Shown: piece after piece, positions 6,826-14,403 of the stretch
How the letters are laid out: the number at the start of each line of letters is the position of its first letter
Position numbering within the stretch: position 1 is the first letter of the stretch
Origin: CAYXBG01 sp964463145
GTDB taxonomy: Bacteria > Acidobacteriota > UBA6911 > RPQK01 > CBDAPI01
Assembly: GCA_964463145.1 (NCBI GenBank)
Contig: CAYXBG010000042.1
Coordinates: forward strand, 1 to 14,403
Direction: 5' to 3'
Length of the DNA: 14,403 nt
Notes under the pieces: generated by a model
Databases searched by the model: none
Told to the model about the DNA's origin: nothing
Seen by the model: only the letters and a program-made list of their open reading frames with translations
Translations under genes and position numbers: made by a program

Positions 6826-7827
6826 ATGAAATTCTGTAATTTAGGCCCTAAGTTTGGCCTAGTCATTGTCGCTGTCATAGTTTCGGCACAACTTATCGCT
6901 CAAAACATCGATTATACCCGTGAGCAATACGATGCTTACCAGAAATGTTCCGTAGTAGCGGACCCAGCAGCCAAGCAGGCTTGCATGCTAGCTTTCATCG
7001 AGGCTAATCCCAAGCTTTCCTTGATCCAGTACGCTATTGGAGAGTACGGCAAAGCATTGCAGGAACAGATCAAAAATGGAGAACATGCGAAAGTACTAGA
7101 GGCGGGACCAATCCTACTGAAGCTACGACCTAACGATCCTAATATCAACCTCATTACACAGTTATGTTATTCCGCCTATTCTGCTGGACAGTTCGCCGTC
7201 GCAGCTCCGTATTGCGAAAAAACTTACGCCAGCAATCCTGCACCCGGCTTGATAATTATTTTGGCCAATTCCTACCAAAAAATTGGAGAGAAGTCGAAAT
7301 ATCGAGATTGGGGAACCAAGGCGATAGATACATTAGAACCTGCCCAAACACTCCAATATGTGATTGATTTTCGCTCTCAGGCAGCTCGAGCCGAAAGATG
7401 GAGACAGGCGGCAAACTATTCCAGCAAGACCATCTCCACTTTGTCCAAGATGAGTAAGAGTGAAAATGTCTCTGCAGCTGACTGGAGAACGTTTGTGTCA
7501 AGGGAAAGATCAATTTCTTATCTCCTAATAGGTCGCAACGAATACGAAAGCCAGAACTGGGCCAGGTCGGCAGTCAATTACCAGAGAGTGATTGACAATA
7601 CACGAGACAGAAACATGCGCGGAGAAGCCTACTACTACATTGGCATGTGTAATTGGAAAGAAAACCGACTAACCCCAGCCATGGAGGCCTTTGCTCGGGG
7701 AGCGAATCAGAAGGGCTCTCCACATGCCGGCGCTAGCAACGGTTATCTTGTCCGACTGTATAAGTCGACCCATAATGATTCTGAAGCTGGTATTGGAGAA
7801 TTCCGAGCTCGGGCAAACGCCAGGTAA
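6826..7827 (+). CDS. Exported tetratricopeptide-repeat protein
   Basis: No specific function can be named. The 333 residues begin with a signal peptide: a Lys-containing n-region, a hydrophobic core FGLVIVAVIVSAQLIA, and likely cleavage after Ala25. The mature part is alpha-helical with degenerate TPR units. The clearest are at about 110-145 (INLITQLCYSAYSAGQFAVA, then YCEKTYASNPAPG) and at about 243-290 (WARSAVNYQRVIDNTRD, AYYYIGMCNWKENRLTPAM, AFARGANQKG), with the typical Ala/Gly/Tyr/Pro spacing. Two cysteines near the N terminus (KCSVVAD, AACMLAF) could pair after export. The start is set by a strong double Shine-Dalgarno. Such proteins often scaffold outer-membrane or periplasmic complexes. 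The gene stands alone between the divergent ParB-like gene (150 bp) and the helicase gene (223 bp). Confidence 0.8.
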   Translation: MKFCNLGPKFGLVIVAVIVSAQLIAQNIDYTREQYDAYQKCSVVADPAAKQACMLAFIEANPKLSLIQYAIGEYGKALQEQIKNGEHAKVLEAGPILLKLRPNDPNINLITQLCYSAYSAGQFAVAAPYCEKTYASNPAPGLIIILANSYQKIGEKSKYRDWGTKAIDTLEPAQTLQYVIDFRSQAARAERWRQAANYSSKTISTLSKMSKSENVSAADWRTFVSRERSISYLLIGRNEYESQNWARSAVNYQRVIDNTRDRNMRGEAYYYIGMCNWKENRLTPAMEAFARGANQKGSPHAGASNGYLVRLYKSTHNDSEAGIGEFRARANAR

Positions 7828-7965
7828 GAAAGGCTACCCGGTTTGTCAGGCCCGGAAAATATCCAGAAGCCGCATGCCCCCAAGACTAGGCCTAGCAACT
7901 CCTGCACAGTATCTGCTCACTCGACCTTAGTGTGACTATAAGCTCGAATTCTGGTTAGATTTCTG

Positions 7966-8003
7966 TGTTCCTGAAGCCGGGGTGAATTGGAAGCCCAGGA
8001 ACA
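7966..8003. repeat. Inverted repeat in the 7828-8050 intergenic region
   Basis: TGTTCCTG (7966-7973) and CAGGAACA (7996-8003) are perfect 8-bp inverted arms around a 22-nt loop. No T-tract follows on either strand, so it is not an obvious terminator. It could be an operator or a leader hairpin for the helicase gene, or chance. The remainder of this 223-bp gap holds only the start-proximal hairpins described separately. Confidence 0.35.
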
Positions 8004-8014
8004 ACTGATCACTG

Positions 8015-8050
8015 TAGGCTCCCCCAGGATGCCATGGTAGCCTAGGGCTA
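8015..8050 (+). promoter_or_regulatory. Overlapping start-site hairpins before the helicase GTG
   Basis: TAGGCT (8015-8020) can pair with AGCCTA (8039-8044). Alternatively TAGCC (8038-8042) can pair with GGCTA (8046-8050). The two options share bases and exclude each other. The second would bury the only Shine-Dalgarno-like AGGG (8044-8047), which lies 3 nt before the GTG start. Translational control is inferred from base pairing alone. Confidence 0.3.
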
Positions 8051-10303
8051 GTGAAAAGAAAGAATCGAGGAGCTTCTAGCCCAACACTTAACGACCTCAA
8101 TGACAAACAGAAGGAAGCTGTTTATCATCATCAAGGACCACTGCTCATAATTGCGGGAGCAGGTAGTGGCAAAACCAGAACCATCACCCACAAAATCGGC
8201 CATCTTATCGACCAGCTTGGGGTTTCTCCCGAAAACATTCTCGCCGTAACCTTTACTAACAAAGCAGCAGAAGAGATGCGGGATCGGGTTGCTCTCCTCA
8301 CAGGAAATACCACGGCTACACCTCTGATCTCAACCTTCCACTCCCTCGCTGCTCGCCTCCTGCGCCGACATGCCCAACTGATAGGCTACGAGAACGATTT
8401 CGCCATCTGCGATTCACTCGACCAGCGACGGGTTTACCGGTCTGTATATCAAGAACTGGGAGTAGTCTCAGAAGGTCTGTCCATCCGGATGGCCCAATCT
8501 ATTGTGAGCCGTGCCAAAAATTCTGGGCGCTCTCTCGAAAACCTAGCCTATGGCGACTTCAACTCATCTAATCAATCATCCCTACTTGAGATCTATAAAA
8601 CCTACCAAAAGCACCTGAAACGGGCTAACGCTATGGATTTTGACGACTTGATTCTGAATGGAGTAAAGCTTTTCGAAAACCCCAAAATAAGCAAACAATA
8701 TGGAGCCTTATTTCGCTACGTTCTTGTTGATGAATATCAAGACACTAACACTCCTCAACACGATTTACTGACCTCTCTAACACGACACCATAATAACGTC
8801 ACTGCGGTGGGTGACGAGGATCAGTCTATTTATGCCTTCAGAGGTGCAGATGTAGCAAACATATTGAGATTCGAGCAAGACTTCCCCGGGGCTCGCATTA
8901 TCCACCTCGAACAGAACTACCGCTCTTCCCAGATCATACTGGATGCTGCCTCTGCACTCATTTCAAATAATACGCGACGACGTGAAAAGACCCTGTGGAC
9001 AGAACATCCAGAAGGGCCGCCTATTTCTCTTTTCGTAGCAGGAGATGCAAACACAGAGGCTCTTTACGTCTCCTACAAAATTTACAGCTACCTGCGTGAA
9101 AATAAAAAGAAAACAGTAGGCGTATTGTACAGAACCAACTTTCAATCTCGCCATTTCGAAGAAGAATTCCGGAGACTCAACATCCCCTACAAGATGGTAG
9201 GTGGCGAGAGTTTTTACAATCGCAAAGAAGTGAAAGATGCCCTGGCCTACCTGCGAGTGGTCAATAATCCGCACGATACAGTTGCCCTACTAAGAATCAT
9301 TAATGAACCCCCTCGCAGAATAGGCAAAACTACCGTTGCAAGACTTGAGAAATGTGCTCGTGATCAAAATCTCAGTTTTTGGGGAGCAATTAATCAAAGT
9401 CTCGAAACCGGAAAACTACCAAAGCCCTCTTTCCGAGCCCTCACAGCATTCAGAGATCTCATCCATGATTCCCAATCAGCGCTCCAGGAACCTCTCCATC
9501 TTTGCCTGTCAGCAATTTTGGATACGGTTGGCTATAGAACACATTTACAAGCCCTTGAAAGTGATGAAGCGAAAGGGCGCCTCCTGAACCTGGATGAGCT
9601 GATAACAGTAGCCAGAGAATCATACCAGCGAAATGATGACATACGCTCTTTTCTAGACAATGCCGCCCTCTATTCTGAGACCGATCAATTCGACTCCTCC
9701 TCCCCGGTTACCATGATGACCTTACACAATGCTAAGGGACTGGAGTTCGAGGTTGTCTTCTTAGTCGGATGTGAGGAGGGACTTTTCCCTCACAATCGAA
9801 GTTCACTGGACGAAGAACTCGAAGAAGAACGACGCCTTTGTTATGTAGGCATCACTCGAGCACGGGAAAAACTCTATTTCAGTTACTCACAAAGCCGTCG
9901 TCAATATGGACAAGGATCCAGTTCTTTTAACCTTCCGAGTCGATTCCTCAGTGAGATCCCCCAAAAATGTCTCTTGATGGAATCAGCCGCGGGTTTTGGC
10001 AGGGCACATTCTTCCTCTTCAGCCACTTACACACCTGCAACCCCTAAGCAGGGAACTGCATTCGCGGGACCTACTTATAACTCTAAAGCTGAAGTTCAGG
10101 GCTTCCTCAATGAGCTCGGTGATACTAAAAAATCGCCCAAACGTAGACTTGCCTCGGGCGCACTAGTCCAACATCGCAAGTTTGGCCGCGGCAAAGTATT
10201 GCAAGTTGAAGATCTGGGAGATGATTTAAAGGTTACGGTCCGTTTCCCTGGTATTGGAATCAAAAAGATGTTCCAGCGTTTCGCGCACTTGAAAATCATC
10301 TAA
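8051..10303 (+). CDS. pcrA: ATP-dependent DNA helicase of the UvrD/PcrA family
   Basis: This SF1A 3'-5' helicase unwinds DNA in nucleotide excision and mismatch repair and clears RecA or stalled complexes. All motifs are visible in the 750 residues: the Q motif LNDKQKEAV (about 16-24); Walker A AGAGSGKT (35-42); motif Ia TFTNKAAEEM (67-76); Walker B VDEYQD (226-231); motif III GDEDQSIYAFRGAD (254-267); motif IV QNYRS (288-292); then MMTLHNAKGLEFEVVF (motif V) and EEERRLCYVGITRAREKL (motif VI). The last about 50 residues (ALVQHRKFGRGKVLQV to the end) form the Tudor-like tail that in PcrA/UvrD contacts RNA polymerase, a feature favouring PcrA/UvrD over Rep. The GTG start is the first one in frame and fits the family N terminus, but its ribosome site is poor. 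The gene stands alone and converges on ileS 24 bp away. Confidence 0.95.
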   Translation: MKRKNRGASSPTLNDLNDKQKEAVYHHQGPLLIIAGAGSGKTRTITHKIGHLIDQLGVSPENILAVTFTNKAAEEMRDRVALLTGNTTATPLISTFHSLAARLLRRHAQLIGYENDFAICDSLDQRRVYRSVYQELGVVSEGLSIRMAQSIVSRAKNSGRSLENLAYGDFNSSNQSSLLEIYKTYQKHLKRANAMDFDDLILNGVKLFENPKISKQYGALFRYVLVDEYQDTNTPQHDLLTSLTRHHNNVTAVGDEDQSIYAFRGADVANILRFEQDFPGARIIHLEQNYRSSQIILDAASALISNNTRRREKTLWTEHPEGPPISLFVAGDANTEALYVSYKIYSYLRENKKKTVGVLYRTNFQSRHFEEEFRRLNIPYKMVGGESFYNRKEVKDALAYLRVVNNPHDTVALLRIINEPPRRIGKTTVARLEKCARDQNLSFWGAINQSLETGKLPKPSFRALTAFRDLIHDSQSALQEPLHLCLSAILDTVGYRTHLQALESDEAKGRLLNLDELITVARESYQRNDDIRSFLDNAALYSETDQFDSSSPVTMMTLHNAKGLEFEVVFLVGCEEGLFPHNRSSLDEELEEERRLCYVGITRAREKLYFSYSQSRRQYGQGSSSFNLPSRFLSEIPQKCLLMESAAGFGRAHSSSSATYTPATPKQGTAFAGPTYNSKAEVQGFLNELGDTKKSPKRRLASGALVQHRKFGRGKVLQVEDLGDDLKVTVRFPGIGIKKMFQRFAHLKII

Positions 10304-10327
10304 TGCATATTCCTGAATGTGGGAATT

Positions 10328-13186
10328 CTATTCTGTACGGAGCAAGCCGAGAACACTGGCATCTCGATCTGACAGCCAACCACCGTCTGATCTTTCCTTG
10401 ACGCTACCGTCTCGTTTCCAAGAGCGTTCACACTTTGGGAGGCCTCTTATATCAATCACCTCCAGCCGGATCTCATCCCCTACCTGCAGCTGGACCTGAC
10501 TTACGCCACAGAGATCTGCTAACTCCTCTAAAAATGGAGATAAGGTCTTCATTCGTTCCTCAGATACTGTCGCACTAATTGATGTATCCAAGGGGTTTTT
10601 AAGGTCTGTACCTTGAGACGCTTTAGCTTCCTCCAATCTTTTCATGGCCTCATTCCGAAACAACATCACCTCTTCCCATTCCGGTGCAGCCTGATATTCG
10701 AACTCTTTCGGAGCTTCTAACAAATGTACAGAGTCTTCAGACTCCTCATCTTTATTAACCAGGACGAGCCATGCTTCTTCAGCAGTATGTACAAGGATTG
10801 GCGCTACCAACCTTATTAGCACATCCGCTGTCCGGTTCATGACGGTCTGGGCACGGCGGCGGCGGCGGCTGTCTGGTGCATCACAGTAAAGACGGTCCTT
10901 AACGGCGGCTAGGTAAACTGCACTAAGCGTATGGTTACAGAAGTTGAAAATGGTTTCTGAAGCGGTCTTGAAATCAAAAACAGCATAGGAATCCTTCACA
11001 CGCTTAACAAACTCAGCCAGTTCCTGCATTACCCAGGCATCTACTGAAAAAAGGTCTTCATCGGTTAACTCAACACTGACGTGATCACTATCAAAGTCGT
11101 TCAGATTGCCCAGCAAAAAGCGTATTGTGTTTCGAATTTTGCGGTATTCTTCACTCGCTACTCGGAAAAACTCCCAATCGACCTTAACGTCGTTAGCATA
11201 GTTGAGCGAACTCACCCACCAACGACACACATCGGCACCATACTGCTTTAGGATGTCTTTGACCTGGATAGCATTCCCCGAAGATTTACTCATCTTGTGG
11301 CCCTGAGCATCTACCATGAATCCGTGGGTCAACACGGTCCGGAATGGGTTAACCCCAGTCACCCCCAAAGCCGGCAGCATGGAGAGCTGGAACCACCCGC
11401 GGTGCTGGTCAGAACCCTCGAGATAAAGGTCCGCCGGATATCCCAAGGCATTTGCCTTTAGGACAGCGTTCCAAGAAGAGCCCGATTCAAACCAGACATC
11501 AAAGATATCTCCACCGGTCACCAACTGGGAGATCATAGAATCACTTTTTGTGTCCTTGAGCCATTTAGGAGCATCTGGATCTTCCTCTACCTGGTAGTTG
11601 CTCAAAAGTTCATCCGGCGAAGAAAAGAACCAACTATCCGAACCGTATCGAGCGAACCATTTGGAAACTGCTCGGATCGATGCGGGTGTTAGCAAGAGAT
11701 CTCCATCAGGTCCAAAAAAAGCTGGGATTGGAAGACCCCAGGCTCGCTGCCGACTGATACACCAGTCAGGTCGCGCTTCCAGCATTCCAACAAGTCTATT
11801 CCTTCCCCAATCTGGAACGAATAGAATATCTTCCTTGGCAGCCTCTAGAGCACGGTTGCGAAGGGTTTCAGGTCTACTCCCATAAGGTCTATCCACTGCC
11901 ACGAACCACTGGTCAGTGGCCCTGAAAATCGTCGGGGTTTTGCTACGCCAATCATGAGGGTAACTATGGAGAAATTCCTCTTGAGAAAAAAGAGCTCCAT
12001 CTTCAGAAAGCTTGTCAATGATTATAGAATTAGCATCCCATACTGTTTTCCCCTGGATCCACCTCGGTACTGTCTTATCAAATGTCCCATCTCCAAGAAC
12101 TGGACAGTCGATTGGCAGGCCCTCTTTAATACCAGTGTTATAGTCATCGGCTCCATGTCCTGGAGCAGTATGTACAAGACCAGTACCTTCATTCAGCGTT
12201 ACATAATCAGCCATTACTACACGGCCAGTTCTCTTCATGAAAGGATGCTGATACGCAATACCAACCTCCACTAGCTCATGTCCTAGACATGCCCCTTGGA
12301 TCTCCACTCCCTGTACTCTGTCTTTGAAAATCACATCTACCAGCTGTCTTGCAATGATAGTCAGATGATTGGAACTTTCCTGCCCATAACGCACCAGCAC
12401 GTATTCTGCAGCTGGAGCTACCGCAACGGCTTGATTAGCAGGCAACGTCCAAGGAGTAGTGGTCCAGATCATGAGTGATACAGGGCCCTCCTGATGATTG
12501 AGTCCAGCGGGCAAGCGCTCAGGGTTTTCTATAAGAAAATCAACAAAGATGCTGCGATCCTTACGGTCCTGATACTCGAGCTCTGCGTCAGCTAAAGCAG
12601 TTTGATTCTCAATCGACCAGTGAACCGGTTTCAGGTCACGATAGACGAGACCTTCCTCAGTTAACCGAGCAAACACTTCAAGTACATCAGCTTCGTACTC
12701 CGAGTCCATGGTCAAATATGGACTGTCATACCTGGCTGTCGTTCCTAATCTCTGCAGCTGCTCTGATTGCATCCTCACATACTTCTCCGCGTAGTTCTTG
12801 CAGCGTCTTCGTATGTCTACTGTTTCCAAATCCTTGGCACGAGGCCCGAGCAACTTTAGTACTTTGTGTTCGATCGGGAGACCATGACAATCCCAACCCG
12901 GAACAAAATCGACCGTATATCCAGCCATCATTTTCGAGCGTACAACCAGATCTTTAAGTGTTTTGTTCAGGAGATGCCCTATATGAATCGGGCCGTTGGC
13001 ATAAGGAGGGCCATCGTGGAACGTAAATGAACCCAAAGGTCTATCCAGATTCTGCATCCGTTCATAAAGCCCCATTTTTAGCCATCTACTCTGCAGGCGA
13101 GGCTCCATCTGCAAGAGGTTGCCTTTCATAGAGAAAGCCGTCTTGGGAAGCTGCAAAGTAGATCTATAGTCGTTCTTAACCGCCAT
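10328..13186 (-). CDS. ileS: Isoleucyl-tRNA synthetase with degenerate C-terminal zinc site
   Basis: IleRS charges tRNA-Ile. The 952 residues carry every core signature: PYANGPIHIGH (HIGH at 68-71), WDCHGLPIEHKV, the editing-domain motifs WTTTPWTLPANQ and GLVHTAPGHGADDY, DVWFESGSSW, GSDQHRGWF, and KMSKSSGN (KMSKS at 631-635). An anticodon-binding domain and a short C-terminal extension follow. In bacterial IleRS that extension holds four zinc Cys (CxxC...CxxC). Here it reads KCERSWK and LSDRDASVL, so three of four Cys are replaced although the rest of the motif is recognisable. The length fits the bacterial short-type enzyme (about 930-960). I chose the ATG at 13186, with AAGG upstream; a TTG at 13195 is possible but too close to that site. 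The lspA gene often found after ileS is absent here; the helicase converges instead. Confidence 0.97.
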   Translation of the reverse strand: MAVKNDYRSTLQLPKTAFSMKGNLLQMEPRLQSRWLKMGLYERMQNLDRPLGSFTFHDGPPYANGPIHIGHLLNKTLKDLVVRSKMMAGYTVDFVPGWDCHGLPIEHKVLKLLGPRAKDLETVDIRRRCKNYAEKYVRMQSEQLQRLGTTARYDSPYLTMDSEYEADVLEVFARLTEEGLVYRDLKPVHWSIENQTALADAELEYQDRKDRSIFVDFLIENPERLPAGLNHQEGPVSLMIWTTTPWTLPANQAVAVAPAAEYVLVRYGQESSNHLTIIARQLVDVIFKDRVQGVEIQGACLGHELVEVGIAYQHPFMKRTGRVVMADYVTLNEGTGLVHTAPGHGADDYNTGIKEGLPIDCPVLGDGTFDKTVPRWIQGKTVWDANSIIIDKLSEDGALFSQEEFLHSYPHDWRSKTPTIFRATDQWFVAVDRPYGSRPETLRNRALEAAKEDILFVPDWGRNRLVGMLEARPDWCISRQRAWGLPIPAFFGPDGDLLLTPASIRAVSKWFARYGSDSWFFSSPDELLSNYQVEEDPDAPKWLKDTKSDSMISQLVTGGDIFDVWFESGSSWNAVLKANALGYPADLYLEGSDQHRGWFQLSMLPALGVTGVNPFRTVLTHGFMVDAQGHKMSKSSGNAIQVKDILKQYGADVCRWWVSSLNYANDVKVDWEFFRVASEEYRKIRNTIRFLLGNLNDFDSDHVSVELTDEDLFSVDAWVMQELAEFVKRVKDSYAVFDFKTASETIFNFCNHTLSAVYLAAVKDRLYCDAPDSRRRRRAQTVMNRTADVLIRLVAPILVHTAEEAWLVLVNKDEESEDSVHLLEAPKEFEYQAAPEWEEVMLFRNEAMKRLEEAKASQGTDLKNPLDTSISATVSEERMKTLSPFLEELADLCGVSQVQLQVGDEIRLEVIDIRGLPKCERSWKRDGSVKERSDGGWLSDRDASVLGLLRTE

Positions 13187-13209
13187 TACAATCAAAGCCT
13201 TATCAGTTT

Positions 13210-13224
13210 CCAGGTGCCCCCTGG
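13210..13224 (-). repeat. Small hairpin in the ileS leader
   Basis: On the minus strand CCAGG-GGGCA-CCTGG forms a 5-bp stem with a 5-nt loop about 24 nt upstream of the ileS ATG. No T-tract follows and no T-box or specifier features are apparent. It may be chance or a minor leader structure. Confidence 0.25.
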
Positions 13225-13308
13225 CAATTCACATTTTAATCCTTCTCGGTCCCGGGATTGTATCCTCGAAACCTAATACGAAAAGACAGTGTAGCTCAAC
13301 TCCTCACT

Positions 13309-13326
13309 GGGTAATACAATTTACCC
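13309..13326. promoter_or_regulatory. Palindromic site between ileS and hinT (possible operator)
   Basis: GGGTAA-TACAAT-TTACCC is a perfect inverted repeat with 6-bp arms and a 6-bp AT-rich centre. It lies in the divergent intergenic region, 123 bp from ileS and 60 bp from the HIT gene. The size and shape suit a dimeric repressor site. No clear promoter could be assigned to either direction, so the role is open. Confidence 0.3.
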
Positions 13327-13386
13327 TTGGTATGGGCATAGAGGAAATACTTTACTTTTTGGAAAAATCGGGAAGGATACTACCGT

Positions 13387-13725
13387 ATGACAATCTTTAA
13401 AAAGATCATTGAGGGCGAGATCCCTGCAGATGTAGTTTTCGAGGATGAGCATTGCCTTGCATTCCGAGACGTGAATCCCCAAGCACCAATACACATATTG
13501 ATGATCCCTAAAAAGGAGATCAAAAGCTTGGCTGATTCAACAACAGCAAATCAAGAACTTCTCGGCTATCTACTCATCAAATGCGCTCAAGTTGCTCGTC
13601 AATTAGATCTGGATTCACAAGGTTACCGAGTGGTCACCAACACAGGACGAGATGGAGGGCAATCGGTAGAACATCTTCACTTTCACATTTTAGGGGGTAG
13701 ACCCCTATCCTGGCCCCCAGGTTAA
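13387..13725 (+). CDS. hinT: HIT-family nucleoside phosphoramidase/AMP-lyase type hydrolase (HinT-like)
   Basis: HinT proteins hydrolyse AMP linked to amines or acyl groups, including aminoacyl-adenylates made by tRNA synthetases. The 112 residues show IFKKIIEGEIPADVVFEDE (the HinT N-terminal signature), AFRDVNPQAPIHILMIPK (25-42), VVTNTGRDGGQSVEHLHFH, and the catalytic triad H96-x-H98-x-H100 followed by ILGGRPL. The N-terminal Cys pair of zinc-binding HIT proteins is absent, as in E. coli HinT. The C terminus is shorter than in E. coli (119 residues). The ATG has AAGGA 9 nt upstream. It lies on the plus strand, divergent from ileS and 153 bp ahead of leuS, flanked on both sides by synthetase genes. 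That fits a role in adenylate clean-up, though proximity alone does not prove it. Confidence 0.93.
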   Translation: MTIFKKIIEGEIPADVVFEDEHCLAFRDVNPQAPIHILMIPKKEIKSLADSTTANQELLGYLLIKCAQVARQLDLDSQGYRVVTNTGRDGGQSVEHLHFHILGGRPLSWPPG

Positions 13726-13878
13726 AGATGTAAAATGCAGGAAACTACTGACAGGATTACTCATCCTCTTGTTTAGGGAATTGAAAGATGGTGTACTTCG
13801 GTGAAGCTCTAGGACCGGTTTCTCTTTAAGACTTAAGGCATTTGCACATCTGAGAGTAGCCCCTGATATTGGAGTGTT

Positions 13879-14403
13879 ATGAAGTCAGAACAGCAGCAGC
13901 ATGATTACGACTTTGCTGAGATGGAGCCACGTTGGCAAAAATATTGGCAAAGAAATCAAACCTTCAAGGCTGTCTTTGATCCTTCAAAGCCCAAGTTCTA
14001 CTGCCTAGACATGTTCCCCTATCCTTCAGGTCAGGGGCTGCACGTTGGTCACCCTGAGGGATACACTGCGACTGACATTGTGTCCCGATATAAACGCATG
14101 AACGGTTTCAACGTTCTACATCCGATGGGCTGGGATGCCTTTGGCCTTCCAGCAGAGCAGTACGCCATCAAAACTGGTACACATCCCAAAGAAACGACCG
14201 CTGTAAACGTGGCCCGATTTCGCAAGCAGCTTCAGATGATTGGATTTTCCTATGATTGGGATCGAGAAATAAACACCACCGATGAAAAATACTACAAGTG
14301 GACACAATGGATTTTTCTAAAGCTTTACGAAAGAGGCCTTGCATACCAATCTCATGAACCGGTCAATTGGTGCCCGGCACTGGGAACCGTTCTAGCAAAC
14401 GAG
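13879..14403 (+). CDS. leuS: Leucyl-tRNA synthetase, N-terminal part (runs off window end)
   Basis: LeuRS charges tRNA-Leu. The first 175 codons are present, open to the last base. MFPYPSGQGLHVGHPEGYTA (45-64) is the bacterial LeuS signature and contains the HIGH motif as HVGH (55-58). The flanking EPRWQKYW and HPMGWDAFGLPAEQYAIKTG stretches are equally diagnostic, and VNWCPALGTVLANE starts the zinc/editing region. The editing, KMSKS and anticodon domains lie beyond the window. The ATG follows GGAG (13871-13874) by 4 nt. The 153 bp before it hold a weak AGGAT/ATCCT stem and no convincing terminator, so readthrough from hinT is possible. Confidence 0.97.
   Translation, partial: MKSEQQQHDYDFAEMEPRWQKYWQRNQTFKAVFDPSKPKFYCLDMFPYPSGQGLHVGHPEGYTATDIVSRYKRMNGFNVLHPMGWDAFGLPAEQYAIKTGTHPKETTAVNVARFRKQLQMIGFSYDWDREINTTDEKYYKWTQWIFLKLYERGLAYQSHEPVNWCPALGTVLANE

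Noticed and set aside
6615..6878. Minus-strand frame of 87 codons spanning the ParB-like/TPR intergenic region
   Set aside because: It overlaps the start of the TPR gene and the ParB-like start, has no domain-like sequence, and competes with a well-supported plus-strand ribosome site.
8963..9274. Minus-strand frame of about 100 codons inside the helicase gene
   Set aside because: It is a shadow of a strongly conserved helicase reading frame.
10309..10326. ATTCC/GGAAT inverted repeat between the convergent helicase and ileS genes
   Set aside because: The stem has only 5 bp, is AT-rich and has no T-tract; too weak to call a bidirectional terminator.
13753..13767. AGGAT/ATCCT stem after hinT
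   Set aside because: A 5-bp stem followed by a mixed CTTGTTT tail is not a convincing intrinsic terminator.
13843..13874. TTGCAC ... GATATT as a leuS promoter
   Set aside because: The hexamers match poorly, and the implied start would fall on the ribosome-binding site.
13726..13878. T-box or amino-acid riboswitch before leuS
   Set aside because: No T-box core motif, specifier loop or terminator/antiterminator pair could be recognised in this 153-bp region.

Overview
The window is a chromosomal, all-coding segment of a bacterium at roughly 45-50% GC (estimated by eye). It has no mobile elements, rRNA, tRNA or CRISPR. The best guess for the host is an Acidobacteriota-type bacterium, at moderate to low confidence. 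Pointers are the rimP-nusA-infB block without a ylxR/L7Ae gene between nusA and infB, a membrane-anchored DUF2393/FxLYD-like protein, a secreted TPR protein, a solitary M16-like protein, and frequent strand switching. No 16S or other marker is present to settle this.

Layout: (1) 1-2324, minus strand: infB (5' part only), nusA and rimP, the transcription/translation block. A sigma70-like promoter and a terminator-like hairpin lie just upstream of rimP. (2) 2399-3805, minus: a secreted M16-peptidase-like protein whose zinc motif is destroyed. (3) 3928-4425, plus: a small single-pass membrane protein of the DUF2393/FxLYD type. (4) 4485-6675, minus: a two-gene unit of a ParB-like CTP-binding-fold protein followed 31 bp later by a radical SAM protein related to spore photoproduct lyase. 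This is the least explained part of the window. (5) 6826-7827, plus: an exported TPR protein. (6) 8051-10303, plus: a full-length UvrD/PcrA helicase. (7) 10328-13186, minus: isoleucyl-tRNA synthetase. (8) 13387-14403, plus: a HinT-type HIT hydrolase and the 5' part of leuS.

Most of the window is housekeeping: transcription elongation and antitermination (NusA), ribosome maturation (RimP), initiation (IF-2), aminoacylation (IleS, LeuS), adenylate clean-up (HinT) and DNA repair (UvrD/PcrA). The SPL-like/ParB-like pair may also act on DNA. The SPL-like protein keeps the radical SAM cluster and the paired tyrosines but has Glu where true spore photoproduct lyase has its hydrogen-donor Cys, so a different reaction is likely. 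Other oddities are an IleS whose C-terminal zinc knuckle has lost three of four cysteines, an inactive solitary M16 protein, and an attenuator-like element at the rimP start. No gene-free stretch exceeds 300 bases; the longest gaps are 7828-8050 and 13187-13386.
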